This document shows, piece after piece, positions 8,040 through 16,780 of a DNA stretch of 64,000 nt. The position numbers and the translations under genes were made by a program. The notes under the pieces were generated by a model, which saw only the letters and a program-made list of their open reading frames with translations, had not been told where the DNA came from and made no database searches. Numbering within the stretch: position 1 is the first letter of the stretch; every line of letters starts with the position of its first letter. The stretch is from Arthrobacter sp. N199823 (GTDB lineage Bacteria; Actinomycetota; Actinomycetes; Actinomycetales; Micrococcaceae): the NCBI RefSeq assembly GCF_002929705.1, contig NZ_PJIN01000002.1:1-64000 (forward strand), read 5' to 3'.

Positions 8040-8736
8040 CCCATTCGATCACTCGTCTAGACCGCCGCTTCATCTGACTTCCAGCGACAGCTATCGGAAT
8101 CTCAGTGCCCTCAAAATGTTTCATTCGAGCGCCCTGTCCAGCAGATGGTTCCCCTGAGGGACGCCCGGAACATCAACTTTCCCGGGGTCCTGCCCCAATC
8201 GATCGCACAAATCATGGCTTGCACGAGAACGAACGGCTAGAGACGATGCCCAGCGTTGTGGGTGGACGCGACACTTGGTAGAGCTGATCGAGAGAAAAAT
8301 CAGCTTTGAGAACTCCCGCCAGTATTTTGAAGTAAGGCGAACTTGATTTGATCCGAGAGATTTAACCCAGGCGCATGGATTTGCTGGATGACGATGAGCT
8401 ACTAGCGCTGCATAAGCGAGTACTGCGGGCCCGCATTTAACACGCCAAGAACTATCGTCGTTGCGCCTCAGCCGGGGTGGCCGAGGAAGGCGCACGCGGA
8501 AACGCCGGACATCAGGCATCCCTCTTGGATTATGAAAGCGCAGGCTTCCTCGCAAGTCGCAAACGCCCAGAGGTAGGCAAAGCGAGATTCAAAATAGCCA
8601 GAAGTCAACATTGTCAGGAAACGGTTACGTCGAGGGTGCAGCAATGCCTCGCACTTCGCTTGCTACCAACCCCTAAAGTTTGGGAACATAGATTCGAAAG
8701 CTAAATGTAGCCACAGTATCCAGCGAGGAACCGCGC
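8040..8736. other. Stretch without a convincing gene
   Basis: About 700 bases show only short open frames with no recognisable family, no good ribosome site and codon use unlike the neighbours. A 21-codon frame at about 8375-8440 (MDLLDDDELLALHKRVLRAR) looks gene-like but is too short to judge. The only other signal I can support is a LexA-like site near the right end. It may be a graveyard of decayed genes. Confidence 0.5.
8683..8696. promoter_or_regulatory. Degenerate LexA (SOS) box candidate
   Basis: The site reads GGAAC, four bases, ATTCG. Against the actinobacterial SOS consensus CGAAC-N4-GTTCG it matches 8 of 10 fixed positions. It lies about 40 bases before the NUDIX ATG, which would place the NUDIX-umuC pair under SOS control. 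This is inference from one imperfect match. Confidence 0.35.
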
Positions 8737-9207
8737 ATGAGTGAACGATTCGCCTTGATTCCCGCCAGCTATGTCATTTTCCGCAGCGGTACCCAGGTGC
8801 TGCTCCAGCTGCGTCAAGGAACTGGATACATGGACGACCATTGGGCCGCCGCTGCCGCGGGCCACATGGAAGCCGGCGAATCAGCGGAGGCTGCTGCAGT
8901 GCGCGAGGCTCATGAAGAGCTTGGTGTGCGGATCGCTATCGAAAACCTGGTTCCCCTGACGGCCATGCACCGTTCCCAAGCTAACGGTCCCGCCTTGGCA
9001 CAAAGGGTGGATTTCTTCTTTAGCTGTGAACTGTGGGTTGGCGAGCCGCGCATCATGGAACTGGACAAAGCTGCAGACCTCCGATGGTTCGAACTCGATG
9101 AGCTGCCAGCCCAGGTGGTTCCGCATGAGCGATTCGTTCTTGAGCGTCTGACGGCCAGACTCCCTCCGATCGTCAGCTTCGGGTATGAACAGTGGGAAGC
9201 ACCGTGA
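8737..9207 (+). CDS. NUDIX hydrolase
   Basis: This 156-residue protein has a perfect Nudix box, G-x5-E-x7-REAHEELG, at about residues 42-64, the metal-binding helix of nucleoside-diphosphate hydrolases. The rest fits a short nucleotide-cleaning enzyme ([28 protein letters not shown]). The ATG follows GCGAGGAACC. Its TGA overlaps the umuC GTG by 4 bases, so the two are coupled. The overlap with a translesion polymerase gene suggests a possible nucleotide-pool role during DNA damage. Confidence 0.88.
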   Translation: MSERFALIPASYVIFRSGTQVLLQLRQGTGYMDDHWAAAAAGHMEAGESAEAAAVREAHEELGVRIAIENLVPLTAMHRSQANGPALAQRVDFFFSCELWVGEPRIMELDKAADLRWFELDELPAQVVPHERFVLERLTARLPPIVSFGYEQWEAP

Positions 9208-10482
9208 GTAACAACCACATCGCCCTGGTGGACGTCAACAACTTTTATGTCTCCTGCGAGCGGGTCTTTGACCCAAAGCTGGAAGGCCGGCCCGTCGTCG
9301 TACTCTCCAACAATGACGGCTGTGTCGTGGCACGTTCTGCAGAAGCGAAGGAACTGGGGATCAAAACGGGTGCGCCGTGGTTCCAGATCCAGGGGCAGGC
9401 CAAGGCATGGGGGTTGGTGGCGCGTTCGAGTAACTATGAACTGTACGGGGATTTGAGCGCTCGAGTCATGGAAGTCGTAGGTCGCTTTGGCACCTGGCAG
9501 GAGGTTTACTCGATCGATGAATCGTTCGTGGGGCTGGTGGGGGAGCCGGCACAACTACAAGCTGCCGGACGCGATATTCGGGCCGCCGTCATGCGCCATG
9601 TGGGTGTGCCGGTATGTGTTGGTATCGCGTCGACAAAGACGCTGGCCAAGTTTGCGAACCGGATCGCCAAGCAGAATCCGGGACTGGGCGGGGTGTGTGC
9701 GCTTGAATCGATGCCGGAGGGGCATGTGGACGGGATCCAGCAGCGGGTACCGGCCTCGGGGGCTTTGGGGCGTGGGCGGGAAAATCTCGGACCGGTTGAA
9801 GATGATGGGCATTGAAACCATCGCCGATCTCAAGGCCGCGGATCCGGCCCTGATCCGCAAGAAATTTTCCGTGGTGCTGCAGCGCACCGTCATGGAGCTC
9901 AATGGGACCGAGTGCATTCCGCATGTGGAGGAGCGGGTGGACAAGCAACAAATCATGTTCTCACGCAGCTTCTCCGAACCCGTCACCACGGTGGCTGGCA
10001 TGGAGGAGGTTATGGGGGTCTATGCCCAGCGGGGCGCCGCCCGGCTCAATGAGGAAGGGCTGCGCGCTGCCATCATGACAGTCACGGCCGGAACCAGCCG
10101 ATTCGCCGCGGCGGAGGGCAGCTTCCCCGCGTCCACCATCCGTTTTGCCACACCCACTCAGGACCCCATTGTGCTGGTCCGTGCAGCCGTGGCCGCCATC
10201 AGGCAGAGCGCCGTGGCCGGGGCTTCCTACCTACGTGCCGGGGTAATGTTCAGTGGACTGGAACCGGCGTCCGGCGCAGGAATGCTGGATGTCTTTGGTG
10301 CAGGGCAGGCGCAGCCGGAGGTGGGTGGCGTCATGGGCGAGGTGCGCAGCAAGTTCGGCAACGCAGCCATCGGGATCGGAATCGGCGGCCTGGCAGTTGC
10401 CCCGCAATGGACCATGAAGCGCGGGCTTGCCTCACCCCGCTACACCACCGAGTGGAAGGACCTGCCGGTGGTGCGGGCCTAG
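9204..10482 (+). pseudogene. umuC: DNA polymerase V catalytic subunit UmuC, interrupted by a frameshift
   Basis: Y-family error-prone polymerase. The N-terminal part (9204 to about 9762) has the catalytic motifs [18 protein letters not shown] and [10 protein letters not shown]. The reading then shifts by one base and continues as [13 protein letters not shown] through KQQIMFSRSFSEPVTTVAGM to the conserved end SPRYTTEWKDLPVVRA. Removing one G from the five-G run at 9758-9762 gives one open frame of 425 residues, the normal length. It is therefore a recent mutation, a sequencing error, or less likely a regulated frameshift. As written, the first frame ends at 9815 with 204 residues and no thumb or little finger domain. 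The GTG start overlaps the NUDIX stop. Confidence 0.85.
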
Positions 10483-10538
10483 GCCGTCCAGGACGTCGAC
10501 GCGGGCCCTGAATGCAGCCCGCCACTAGACTCGAGCCC

Positions 10539-10979
10539 ATGACACTTGTGAAAACCACCAAGTCCCGGCGCTTGGCGCTGTCCTTCGCTGCCACCGATGT
10601 CATCATTCTGGGCCTGGTGATTCACTTCTTTGTTCCGGGCGACTTTGCCAGCCTGATCGCCGACGCGCTCTACACCGTGATGGTTTACCTGGTGCTGGCC
10701 GTGATCCTGCCCCGCGCCAAGCGAGCATGGCTGGCGCTCGCAGCCTTCAGCCTCAGCGCCGTCATTGAGCTGTCCCAGCTGACGGGCGTGCCCGAACAAC
10801 TCGCGGTGAGTTTCCCGCCGTCGCGCTTGATCTTTGGCACCACCTTCTCCGCGCTGGACCTGGTGGCTTACGCCGCGGGTGCTGTGGCGGTGTTCTACGC
10901 GGACACCATTTTGTCCGCGCGACTGTCCTCACGCCTGTCCGCGAGCGGCACCCAGTGGCGTCCAACACAGCCGGAATAG
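10539..10979 (+). CDS. DUF2809-family membrane protein
   Basis: This 146-residue protein has about four hydrophobic helices. The pattern fits DUF2809: an N-terminal FAATDVIILGLVIHFF helix, then LYTVMVYLVLAVILP, a central AVIELSQLTGVP and LDLVAYAAGAVAVFYAD near the end. The family has no known function. I chose the ATG at 10539. Another at 10512 would add nine residues, and neither has a strong ribosome site. It lies downstream of umuC in the same direction. Confidence 0.7.
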   Translation: MTLVKTTKSRRLALSFAATDVIILGLVIHFFVPGDFASLIADALYTVMVYLVLAVILPRAKRAWLALAAFSLSAVIELSQLTGVPEQLAVSFPPSRLIFGTTFSALDLVAYAAGAVAVFYADTILSARLSSRLSASGTQWRPTQPE

Positions 10980-11018
10980 CCCTCCTCCATCACCAGTTGG
11001 AGCTCGTAGGAGGCAAAA

Positions 11019-12128
11019 ATGCTCGATGTGGTGGTTATTGGTGCTGGTCAGGCCGGTCTTTCGGCTGCGTATTACCTTGCTCGGCACGGGCTTGTTGCCG
11101 AAACGGATTTTGTGGTCCTCGATGCCAATCCGGCCCCCGGCGGCGCGTGGCTGCACCGTTGGCCCTCGCTTACTCTGGGTGGTGCCCACGGCATCCACGA
11201 TCTCCCCGGCATGAAACGCCCTCCCTCAGACCCTCGCGAGCCTGCCTCCGCCGTGGTCTCGCGCTATTACGGCAGCTACGAGAAAACCTTTGACGTTCCC
11301 GTTCACCGGCCCGTGAAGGCGCTGGGAGTTCGCCCCTTGGTGGCTGACTCCGCCATGCTCTTTCCCGAGGACGACGGCGGCCTGCCCACCGACATTGCCG
11401 GCCCGCCTCTTGTGGTGGAAACGGACCGCGGATCCTACGAAACCCGCCTGGTCATCAATGCCACCGGGACGTGGGATAAGCCCTACTGGCCGCACTATCC
11501 GGGCAAAGATGTCTTTACTGGCCGGCAGCTGCATACTCACGATTTTCGTTCCGTGACCGAGTTCGCTGGGCAACGTGTTTTGGTGGTTGGGGGAGGGACT
11601 TCGGCTGTTCAGTTCCTCCTGCAACTCGCTGAAGCAGGCGTAGAAACAGCCTGGACTACCCGAAACCCGCCGGAGTTCACCAGCCGGGAATTTGACCCCG
11701 ACTGGGGCCGTGACGTTGAGCGCAAGGTCAATGAGCGCACAGCTGCGGGGCTGCCACCGTTGAGTGTTGTGGGGGTGACAGGTCTTCCGCTAACCCAGCA
11801 GTATCGCGACGGGATTGCCGCCGGCACCCTGGTTTCCCGCGGGCCGCTGCAAGGACTCACACCGTCAGGTGCCGTTTTTGCGGATGGCACCACTTTTGCG
11901 GCGGATGTTGTTCTCTGGGCCACCGGATTCAGGGCAGCCCTGGACCATCTGGCACCCCTGAAACTGCGTGAACCCGGCGGCGGCATCATCATGGACGGCG
12001 TGAAGGTGGCCCGTGAACCACGCCTGCTCATGGTGGGCTACGGCGCTTCCGCGTCCACGCTCGGCGCCAGCCGAGCCGGCCGGGCCGCGGCCTTGGCCGC
12101 CCTCGACCGATTGAGCGTTCCCGTTTAG
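11019..12128 (+). CDS. Flavin-containing monooxygenase-like oxidoreductase
   Basis: This 369-residue protein has two dinucleotide-binding motifs. GAGQAGLSAA at the N-terminus binds FAD, and VLVVGGGTSAVQF at about residue 190 would bind NADPH. VVLWATGFRAAL is the ATG motif typical of flavin monooxygenases and related thioredoxin reductase-like enzymes. The substrate is not evident, and sulfur or nitrogen oxygenation is the usual chemistry. A strong AGGAGG precedes the ATG. It has no tight operon partner. Confidence 0.82.
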   Translation: MLDVVVIGAGQAGLSAAYYLARHGLVAETDFVVLDANPAPGGAWLHRWPSLTLGGAHGIHDLPGMKRPPSDPREPASAVVSRYYGSYEKTFDVPVHRPVKALGVRPLVADSAMLFPEDDGGLPTDIAGPPLVVETDRGSYETRLVINATGTWDKPYWPHYPGKDVFTGRQLHTHDFRSVTEFAGQRVLVVGGGTSAVQFLLQLAEAGVETAWTTRNPPEFTSREFDPDWGRDVERKVNERTAAGLPPLSVVGVTGLPLTQQYRDGIAAGTLVSRGPLQGLTPSGAVFADGTTFAADVVLWATGFRAALDHLAPLKLREPGGGIIMDGVKVAREPRLLMVGYGASASTLGASRAGRAAALAALDRLSVPV

Positions 12129-12257
12129 CGAGTCGGCCGGCGAGCATGCACTCCGGCCGTCATGTCCATGCCAGTGATGCGGCTCAAGCTGCTGGTGGAA
12201 ATATCCCGACGCACTTGGCAGTTGGCGCAAGTAAGACCCCTTTGAAAGGCACTACCC

Positions 12258-13247
12258 ATGACACTTCCCCTTTCCATCCTTGATCTGGCCCACGTAGGCG
12301 ATGACGGCATTGCCGAAAGTTTCCGTGCATCCGTTGAGCTGGCGCAGAAGGCGGAGGAGTGGGGCTACAAGCGGATCTGGTTCGCCGAGCACCACAACAT
12401 GCCCTCCATCGCGTCCTCGGCAACGAGCGTTTTGATCGCCCACGTGGCTGCTCACACCAAGTCCATCCGGCTGGGAGCTGGTGGCATCATGCTCCCTAAC
12501 CACTCGCCGTTGCAGATCGCTGAACAGTTCGGCACGCTGGAGACCTTGCATCCGGGACGCATTGACTTGGGGTTGGGACGCGCCCCCGGCAGCGACCAAA
12601 ACACCATGCGCGCGCTGCGCCGCGACCCCATGGCTGCGGACACCTTCCCCTCTGACGTGCAGGAGCTACAGGCTTACTTTGCCGGCCAGACCCGTATTTC
12701 CGGGGTCAATGCTTACCCGGGCAAGGACACCAATGTGCCGCTGTACATCCTGGGCTCGTCTCTGTTTGGTGCCCGACTGGCCGCCGCTCTGGGGTTGCCC
12801 TACTCCTTCGCATCGCACTTTGCCCCGCAGGCACTCGAAGACGCTGTGCGGATCTACCGCCGCGAATTCAAGCCATCCGAGTTCTTGAGCGAGCCGTACG
12901 TGATTGCCGGCGTCAACGCCATTGTGGCCGACACCCAAGAAGAAGCAGACAAGCTGGCCCTAGATGCCCGACGTCGCCGGGTGGTTTCCCTGGTAGGCCG
13001 CGGTCAGACATTCACGGAAGCCGAAATGGATCTGTTGCTGGATTCACCAGCCGGCCAGCAGGTCACCACCATGTTCAGGTACGCCGCCATTGGGACGCCG
13101 TCCGTTGCCCGTGACTACTTGGCGGAGTTCGCAACCGTGGCCGACGCCGACGAGCTCATCGTGGCCACGCAGGTCACAGACCGTGCGGCCTGGATCCGCA
13201 GCTTTGAATTGCTCGCAGGGGTTATGGAGCTGACGCCTTCGGTGTAG
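12258..13247 (+). CDS. LLM-class flavin-dependent oxidoreductase
   Basis: This 329-residue luciferase-like monooxygenase has an FMN-dependent TIM barrel. Family landmarks are [15 protein letters not shown] near residue 40, [16 protein letters not shown], the ERF-like segment [20 protein letters not shown] and [19 protein letters not shown]. It belongs to the MsnO8-like subgroup by pattern. The substrate is unknown. The gene stands 10 bases before the VOC gene, so the two may be co-transcribed. Confidence 0.87.
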   Translation: MTLPLSILDLAHVGDDGIAESFRASVELAQKAEEWGYKRIWFAEHHNMPSIASSATSVLIAHVAAHTKSIRLGAGGIMLPNHSPLQIAEQFGTLETLHPGRIDLGLGRAPGSDQNTMRALRRDPMAADTFPSDVQELQAYFAGQTRISGVNAYPGKDTNVPLYILGSSLFGARLAAALGLPYSFASHFAPQALEDAVRIYRREFKPSEFLSEPYVIAGVNAIVADTQEEADKLALDARRRRVVSLVGRGQTFTEAEMDLLLDSPAGQQVTTMFRYAAIGTPSVARDYLAEFATVADADELIVATQVTDRAAWIRSFELLAGVMELTPSV

Positions 13248-13256
13248 CCTCCAACC

Positions 13257-13625
13257 ATGGCAATTGCACAGCACCCCAGCGTGGTCATTGACTGTCCCGA
13301 CGCGTCCAGCTTGGCCAATTTCTATGCTGAACTGCTCGGTTGGGACATCATCGGCAAGGATGGCTGGATCGACATTCGGCCAGCGGATGGCAGCAACACC
13401 ATTTGCTTTCAACAGGTCAATGAGGGCTACCAGCCACCTGTCTGGCCGGGCCAAGAGCACCCACAACAAATGCATTTGGATTTTGTGGTTGCTGATTTGG
13501 ACGCCGGTGAGCTCGAAGCCCTGCGCTTGGGCGCCACCAAAGCGCAGGCGCAGCCCGGGACCAGTTTTAGGGTTTTCCTGGATCCGGCCGGCCACCCATT
13601 CTGTCTGTGTTCCTCCCAATCCTGA
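13257..13625 (+). CDS. VOC-family (glyoxalase/dioxygenase fold) protein
   Basis: This 122-residue single-domain vicinal oxygen chelate protein reads VVIDCPDASSLANFYAELLGW, then QMHLDFVVADLDAGELEALRLGA, and ends FLDPAGHPFCLCSS. The H in MHLDF and the end of the fold are where metal ligands usually sit. The family includes resistance proteins and hydrolases, and this variant is a common actinobacterial type without assigned substrate. It starts 9 bases after the LLM oxidoreductase. Confidence 0.83.
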   Translation: MAIAQHPSVVIDCPDASSLANFYAELLGWDIIGKDGWIDIRPADGSNTICFQQVNEGYQPPVWPGQEHPQQMHLDFVVADLDAGELEALRLGATKAQAQPGTSFRVFLDPAGHPFCLCSSQS

Positions 13626-13654
13626 GGGACACGAGTCAGCGTGGACCTTAGGGT

Positions 13655-13680
13655 TTAGGACTTAGGACTTAGGACTTAGG
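13655..13680. repeat. Heptamer tandem repeat, unit TTAGGAC
   Basis: Three exact copies of TTAGGAC (13655-13675) are followed by a partial fourth (TTAGG). The array overlaps the stop codon and last serine codon of the leftward FUSC gene. Seven is not a multiple of three, so copy-number change would alter the C-terminus or stop position of that protein. Confidence 0.75.
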
Positions 13681-15141
13681 GCCGTCCGTGCTGGTGGGGA
13701 TGTGCTGGCGGTCTGAGCGGGAGATGCTGACGGCTGCGACGATGGTACCAATCACCACGCCCACCAGAGTGTCTGCCACGCGGCTCAAGGCGGCCTCCGG
13801 GCCCAGAGTTGTCCCCAGCCCTGTCATGATGAGCGCCATGGGTGTTACAGCGATGGTGGTCAACGTGTAGTTCTTGAGGACTAGCAGTTCCGCCAGTACC
13901 TGGAAAATAATGACAAGAACCACTGAGGGCCAGAAGCCCAGGGCCAACGATAGAATCCCTACGGCCACGATGGCGCCAATCACATTACCCACTAGGCGTT
14001 GGATACTGCGCTGCACCGTGGTGGCGTAACTCAAACCCTGGAGAGCGGCAATGGCACCCATGGTGGCCCAGAGGGGATGCTCCAAACCAAGTCCGACGGC
14101 GGCCCAACCTGAGAGTGCGGCGGCTGCGGCCATGCGGAGAGCTTGATGAATGCCGGCTCTGGCCGTCAGCTCGGCTTTGGCGCCTTCCCAGAACCCCTTG
14201 GGCACGAGGTTTCGAGTGGATGCTGTGGCAGGAACGTCGGGAGTTTGTGGTGCCGAAACTGTGGGGATGCCGTGGATCTTGCGCAGCTGCGATTCGTGCT
14301 GGACCAAACGGATGAAGGCTTCCGAATAGGAGCCGTCGCTAGAGGATTCAAAGAGCGTCAGCGCAGCCTCGGCTTCATCCAGCAAGAGGTGCAGTTGGTC
14401 CGCGTTTTGGCGCAGGCTCACCGAACGCGAGTGAGTCGCGCGGAACGTCCCGGAGCTCACTGTCACCGATTCCCGGGCCGAGCGCAAGCTGGCCTTGGCA
14501 GCGGTACGGAGGGGACCGGCGTCGTCCGCTTCTAAGGCAACAACATTGGCGATGGCTCGCGCAACAGCTAGACGTGAGGGTGCCAAGGGTACCCAGAGCG
14601 CCGGTGCCATGGCCGCGAGCCAACCAACCACCACCCCGATGATAATGGCGACGATGGGCCCGAGCATGGCAGCGTAGCTGTGCGTGTACCCCGAACCGGC
14701 GCCGGCCGCGAACACCAGAATGACGGCACCGGGGCCGGAAATGCGGAAGGCCAAGAAAATGTGAGCGGCAAGGCCTGCGAGCACGGACAGGACCAGGATT
14801 TGAATCATCATGGGCACGTTCGCAGCACCGAGGAGGGTGCCAATGACCATGGCGATGACCATGCCGACGCCCACAATTGTCATCATGCGTCCCAGTCGGC
14901 GGTACGGCTGATAGCGGCCAAATGCGCTGGTCAGGGCCCCGAGGGCGGCCATTCCGGCAAGTTGTGGCTGACCCAGTAAACCGCCGGCGATGAGCACCAG
15001 GGTGGCCGCGATTCCGACTTTGATGGCCGTGGTGAAGATGGCATCGGCCGGGCGCATGGCAAAGGCGCCCCGCCAGGCGGAGCTTGAGAGCGGGTGGGCC
15101 AATGCGGTGCCCGTATGGCGGAATCGGGGGTTGGAAATCAT
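13669..15141 (-). CDS. FUSC-family inner-membrane protein
   Basis: This is a 490-residue protein with two hydrophobic halves of about five to six helices each (GIAATLVLIAGGLLGQPQLAG; WAAVGLGLEHPLWATMGAIA) around a cytoplasmic helical region at residues 200-310. This is the layout of fusaric-acid-resistance and aromatic-acid exporters. GNVIGAIVAVGIL in the second half fits the family. It is divergent from a MarR regulator, with a perfect palindrome between them, so efflux induced by a small aromatic compound is likely. The substrate is inferred, not shown. Confidence 0.82.
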   Translation of the reverse strand: MISNPRFRHTGTALAHPLSSSAWRGAFAMRPADAIFTTAIKVGIAATLVLIAGGLLGQPQLAGMAALGALTSAFGRYQPYRRLGRMMTIVGVGMVIAMVIGTLLGAANVPMMIQILVLSVLAGLAAHIFLAFRISGPGAVILVFAAGAGSGYTHSYAAMLGPIVAIIIGVVVGWLAAMAPALWVPLAPSRLAVARAIANVVALEADDAGPLRTAAKASLRSARESVTVSSGTFRATHSRSVSLRQNADQLHLLLDEAEAALTLFESSSDGSYSEAFIRLVQHESQLRKIHGIPTVSAPQTPDVPATASTRNLVPKGFWEGAKAELTARAGIHQALRMAAAAALSGWAAVGLGLEHPLWATMGAIAALQGLSYATTVQRSIQRLVGNVIGAIVAVGILSLALGFWPSVVLVIIFQVLAELLVLKNYTLTTIAVTPMALIMTGLGTTLGPEAALSRVADTLVGVVIGTIVAAVSISRSDRQHIPTSTDGPKS

Positions 15142-15155
15142 TCTTCAAGTCTACA

Positions 15156-15179
15156 ATCTATTTTACTAGTAAAATAGAT
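15156..15179. promoter_or_regulatory. Perfect 24-bp palindrome, MarR operator candidate
   Basis: The 12-base half site ATCTATTTTACT is followed immediately by its exact reverse complement. It lies 15 bases from the FUSC start and 36 bases from the marR start. It is AT-rich in a GC-rich neighbourhood. Position and symmetry fit a MarR dimer controlling both divergent promoters. Confidence 0.75.
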
Positions 15180-15214
15180 CTGAAATGTGTGAGTGTTGTC
15201 TCTAGACTGGTTCC

Positions 15215-15715
15215 ATGAAAGCAGATGCGATGGATTTTGTTGATCGGGCACGGCAGGGGTGGGAATCCTCACGCCCGGATCTGGACGTTGCCAGTATCGA
15301 AGTTATGGGCCGCATCGGGAGAATTGGGGCACTGGCAGCCCATCACGCTGGCCGCGCCTTGCAGTCAGCGGAGATAACCCGGGCAGAATTCGATGTCATG
15401 TGCACCCTGGCCCGCGGTGATGGCCCCCTGCGCGCCAGTGAAGTTACCGCAGCCACCATGCTCAGCAGTGCCTCCACCACTAAAAATGCCGAACGTCTGG
15501 TCCAGCGGGGACTCATTGAGCGGCTGCCGTGGGAACGTGATGGGCGCGTAGTTTTGATGCAATTGACGGCAAAGGGCAATGCGCTTATTGACCGAGAGTT
15601 CCCGCGCTTCCTAGAGGCCGATGCGGCGATGCTGGCCGGGCTGACCGTCAAGGAGCAAGCGCAATTGGCCACGCTACTGCGCAAGGTGGCCCTGGCGGTG
15701 GAAGCAATCGCCTAA
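15215..15715 (+). CDS. MarR-family transcriptional regulator
   Basis: This 166-residue winged-helix regulator has a helical dimer region at both ends. The DNA-binding part spans about residues 50-125: AEFDVMCTLARGDGPLRASE, LSSASTTKNAERLVQRGLI and the wing ERDGRVVLMQLTAKG. It is probably the repressor of the divergent FUSC exporter and of itself through the palindrome at 15156-15179. Its stop overlaps the convergent NmrA-like gene by 4 bases. Confidence 0.87.
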   Translation: MKADAMDFVDRARQGWESSRPDLDVASIEVMGRIGRIGALAAHHAGRALQSAEITRAEFDVMCTLARGDGPLRASEVTAATMLSSASTTKNAERLVQRGLIERLPWERDGRVVLMQLTAKGNALIDREFPRFLEADAAMLAGLTVKEQAQLATLLRKVALAVEAIA

Positions 15716-16641
15716 CTCTGGTTTCGCCACCATCTGATCGTTGCTGTGGCGGCTAAATTCAGCGGCGTGGGGGAGAGGTGGAGGATTTTCTGGCTCGCCG
15801 TTGAGTCCATGACGAACGGTTGCTGAAACTGATACAACATCTCCGCCAGTTCCCGCATTTGCGGTGAGACGATTCCGGCAGACTTGACCACCCAGCTGGG
15901 AATGGCGCCAATGGAGAGGGTTGGCACGCCCGCGGCGGCGGCAAATGCCTGAGCCAACTCACGCTGGGTCAGCGCCGGCAGTGTGGGTGCATGCAGAACC
16001 GCGTTCCACGCTTGGGGAGTTTCGGCGGCCCGAATCATCGCCGTAGCCAAATCTGGAACGTACGTGAAAGAGTGCGGGATGTCTGCGCTGCCCATGACCT
16101 GGACGCGTTTTCCCGCCAAAATCAGCGGCACCATGCGGTCACCAGCGTGGGCGGTGCGCACGCTCGGTCCAAAGAAATCCGAAGCCACCATGCTCACGGT
16201 CCTCGTTTCCGAGGCGGCGCGCGCGGCCAGCAGCGCTGTCCTAACCCCACGCTTTCCATGAGTGGCAAGCCTTGGGCTGTCTTCCGTCATGACTGTCTCT
16301 GGGGAGCTGTAGGAGTAGAGGCTTTCCGGGAAAACCACGACGGCGTTCACCACGGCTGCCGCCTCCAATACCCTGCGTTCGGCGCGAGGTAGCTCTTCAC
16401 TCCATGATTTTGCGGCGTACTTGGAGCCGTGAATGCAATGAAACACTGAGTCAGCTCCGTCCAAAGCCGAGCTCAGGGGTGCTGCTTGGCTGACGTCAAC
16501 CCGCAGCCGTTCAATGAGTGGATGCTCCGGGCCGGAACCGGAGCGGGTCAGTAGCCGGACGCGATGTCCGGCGTCCGCGAGTTGTGTTGCAATGGTGGCG
16601 CCGACGGGGCCTGCCCCTGTGACGACTTTGATGGGTTCCAT
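15712..16641 (-). CDS. NmrA-like / NAD-dependent epimerase-dehydratase family protein
   Basis: This 309-residue Rossmann-fold protein has the N-terminal nucleotide motif TGAGPVGATIATQLA and LRVDVSQAAPLSSAL, then VFPESLYSYSS where extended SDRs carry Tyr. A strict YxxxK is not obvious. DIPHSFTYVPDLATAMIRAA is typical of atypical SDRs. It may be an oxidoreductase or an NAD(P)-sensing protein. It is divergent from a TetR regulator and separated by a strong palindrome, which suggests it is that regulator's target. Confidence 0.78.
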   Translation of the reverse strand: MEPIKVVTGAGPVGATIATQLADAGHRVRLLTRSGSGPEHPLIERLRVDVSQAAPLSSALDGADSVFHCIHGSKYAAKSWSEELPRAERRVLEAAAVVNAVVVFPESLYSYSSPETVMTEDSPRLATHGKRGVRTALLAARAASETRTVSMVASDFFGPSVRTAHAGDRMVPLILAGKRVQVMGSADIPHSFTYVPDLATAMIRAAETPQAWNAVLHAPTLPALTQRELAQAFAAAAGVPTLSIGAIPSWVVKSAGIVSPQMRELAEMLYQFQQPFVMDSTASQKILHLSPTPLNLAATATIRWWRNQS

Positions 16642-16670
16642 GATTGAGTATGCTCCTTGGTTTCACTGCA

Positions 16671-16699
16671 TTGAAGTGAGAGCGCTGCTCTCACTTCAA
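16671..16699. promoter_or_regulatory. 29-bp inverted repeat, TetR operator candidate
   Basis: Arms of 13 bases (TTGAAGTGAGAGC and its exact reverse complement) flank the 3-base spacer GCT. A related but degenerate copy at about 16721-16743 keeps the core GAGC-ACT-GCTC. The pair lies between the NmrA-like gene and the tetR gene, as expected of a divergently repressed promoter. Confidence 0.7.
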
Positions 16700-16780
16700 G
16701 CGTGAGGGGTCGCCGAGATTAAGTCAAGAGCACTGCTCACTTAAGTTGACGGTGGTCTCGATTATGATCAGACTGGAGTC

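Noticed and set aside
8473-8520. tRNA-like 5' segment (GGGGTGGCCGAGGAAGG)
   Set aside because: No anticodon stem or T arm with GGTTCGAAT-like sequence follows, so no cloverleaf can form.
8121-8555. 144-codon leftward frame in the gene-poor stretch
   Set aside because: Arg/Pro-rich composition, no ribosome site and no recognisable domain.
8477-8704. 75-codon rightward frame before the NUDIX gene
   Set aside because: It overlaps the SOS-like site and promoter region, and its composition is unlike the neighbouring genes.
13655-13681. Possible CRISPR-like or IS-end repeat
   Set aside because: Units are 7 bases with no spacers and no transposase nearby. It is a plain tandem repeat.
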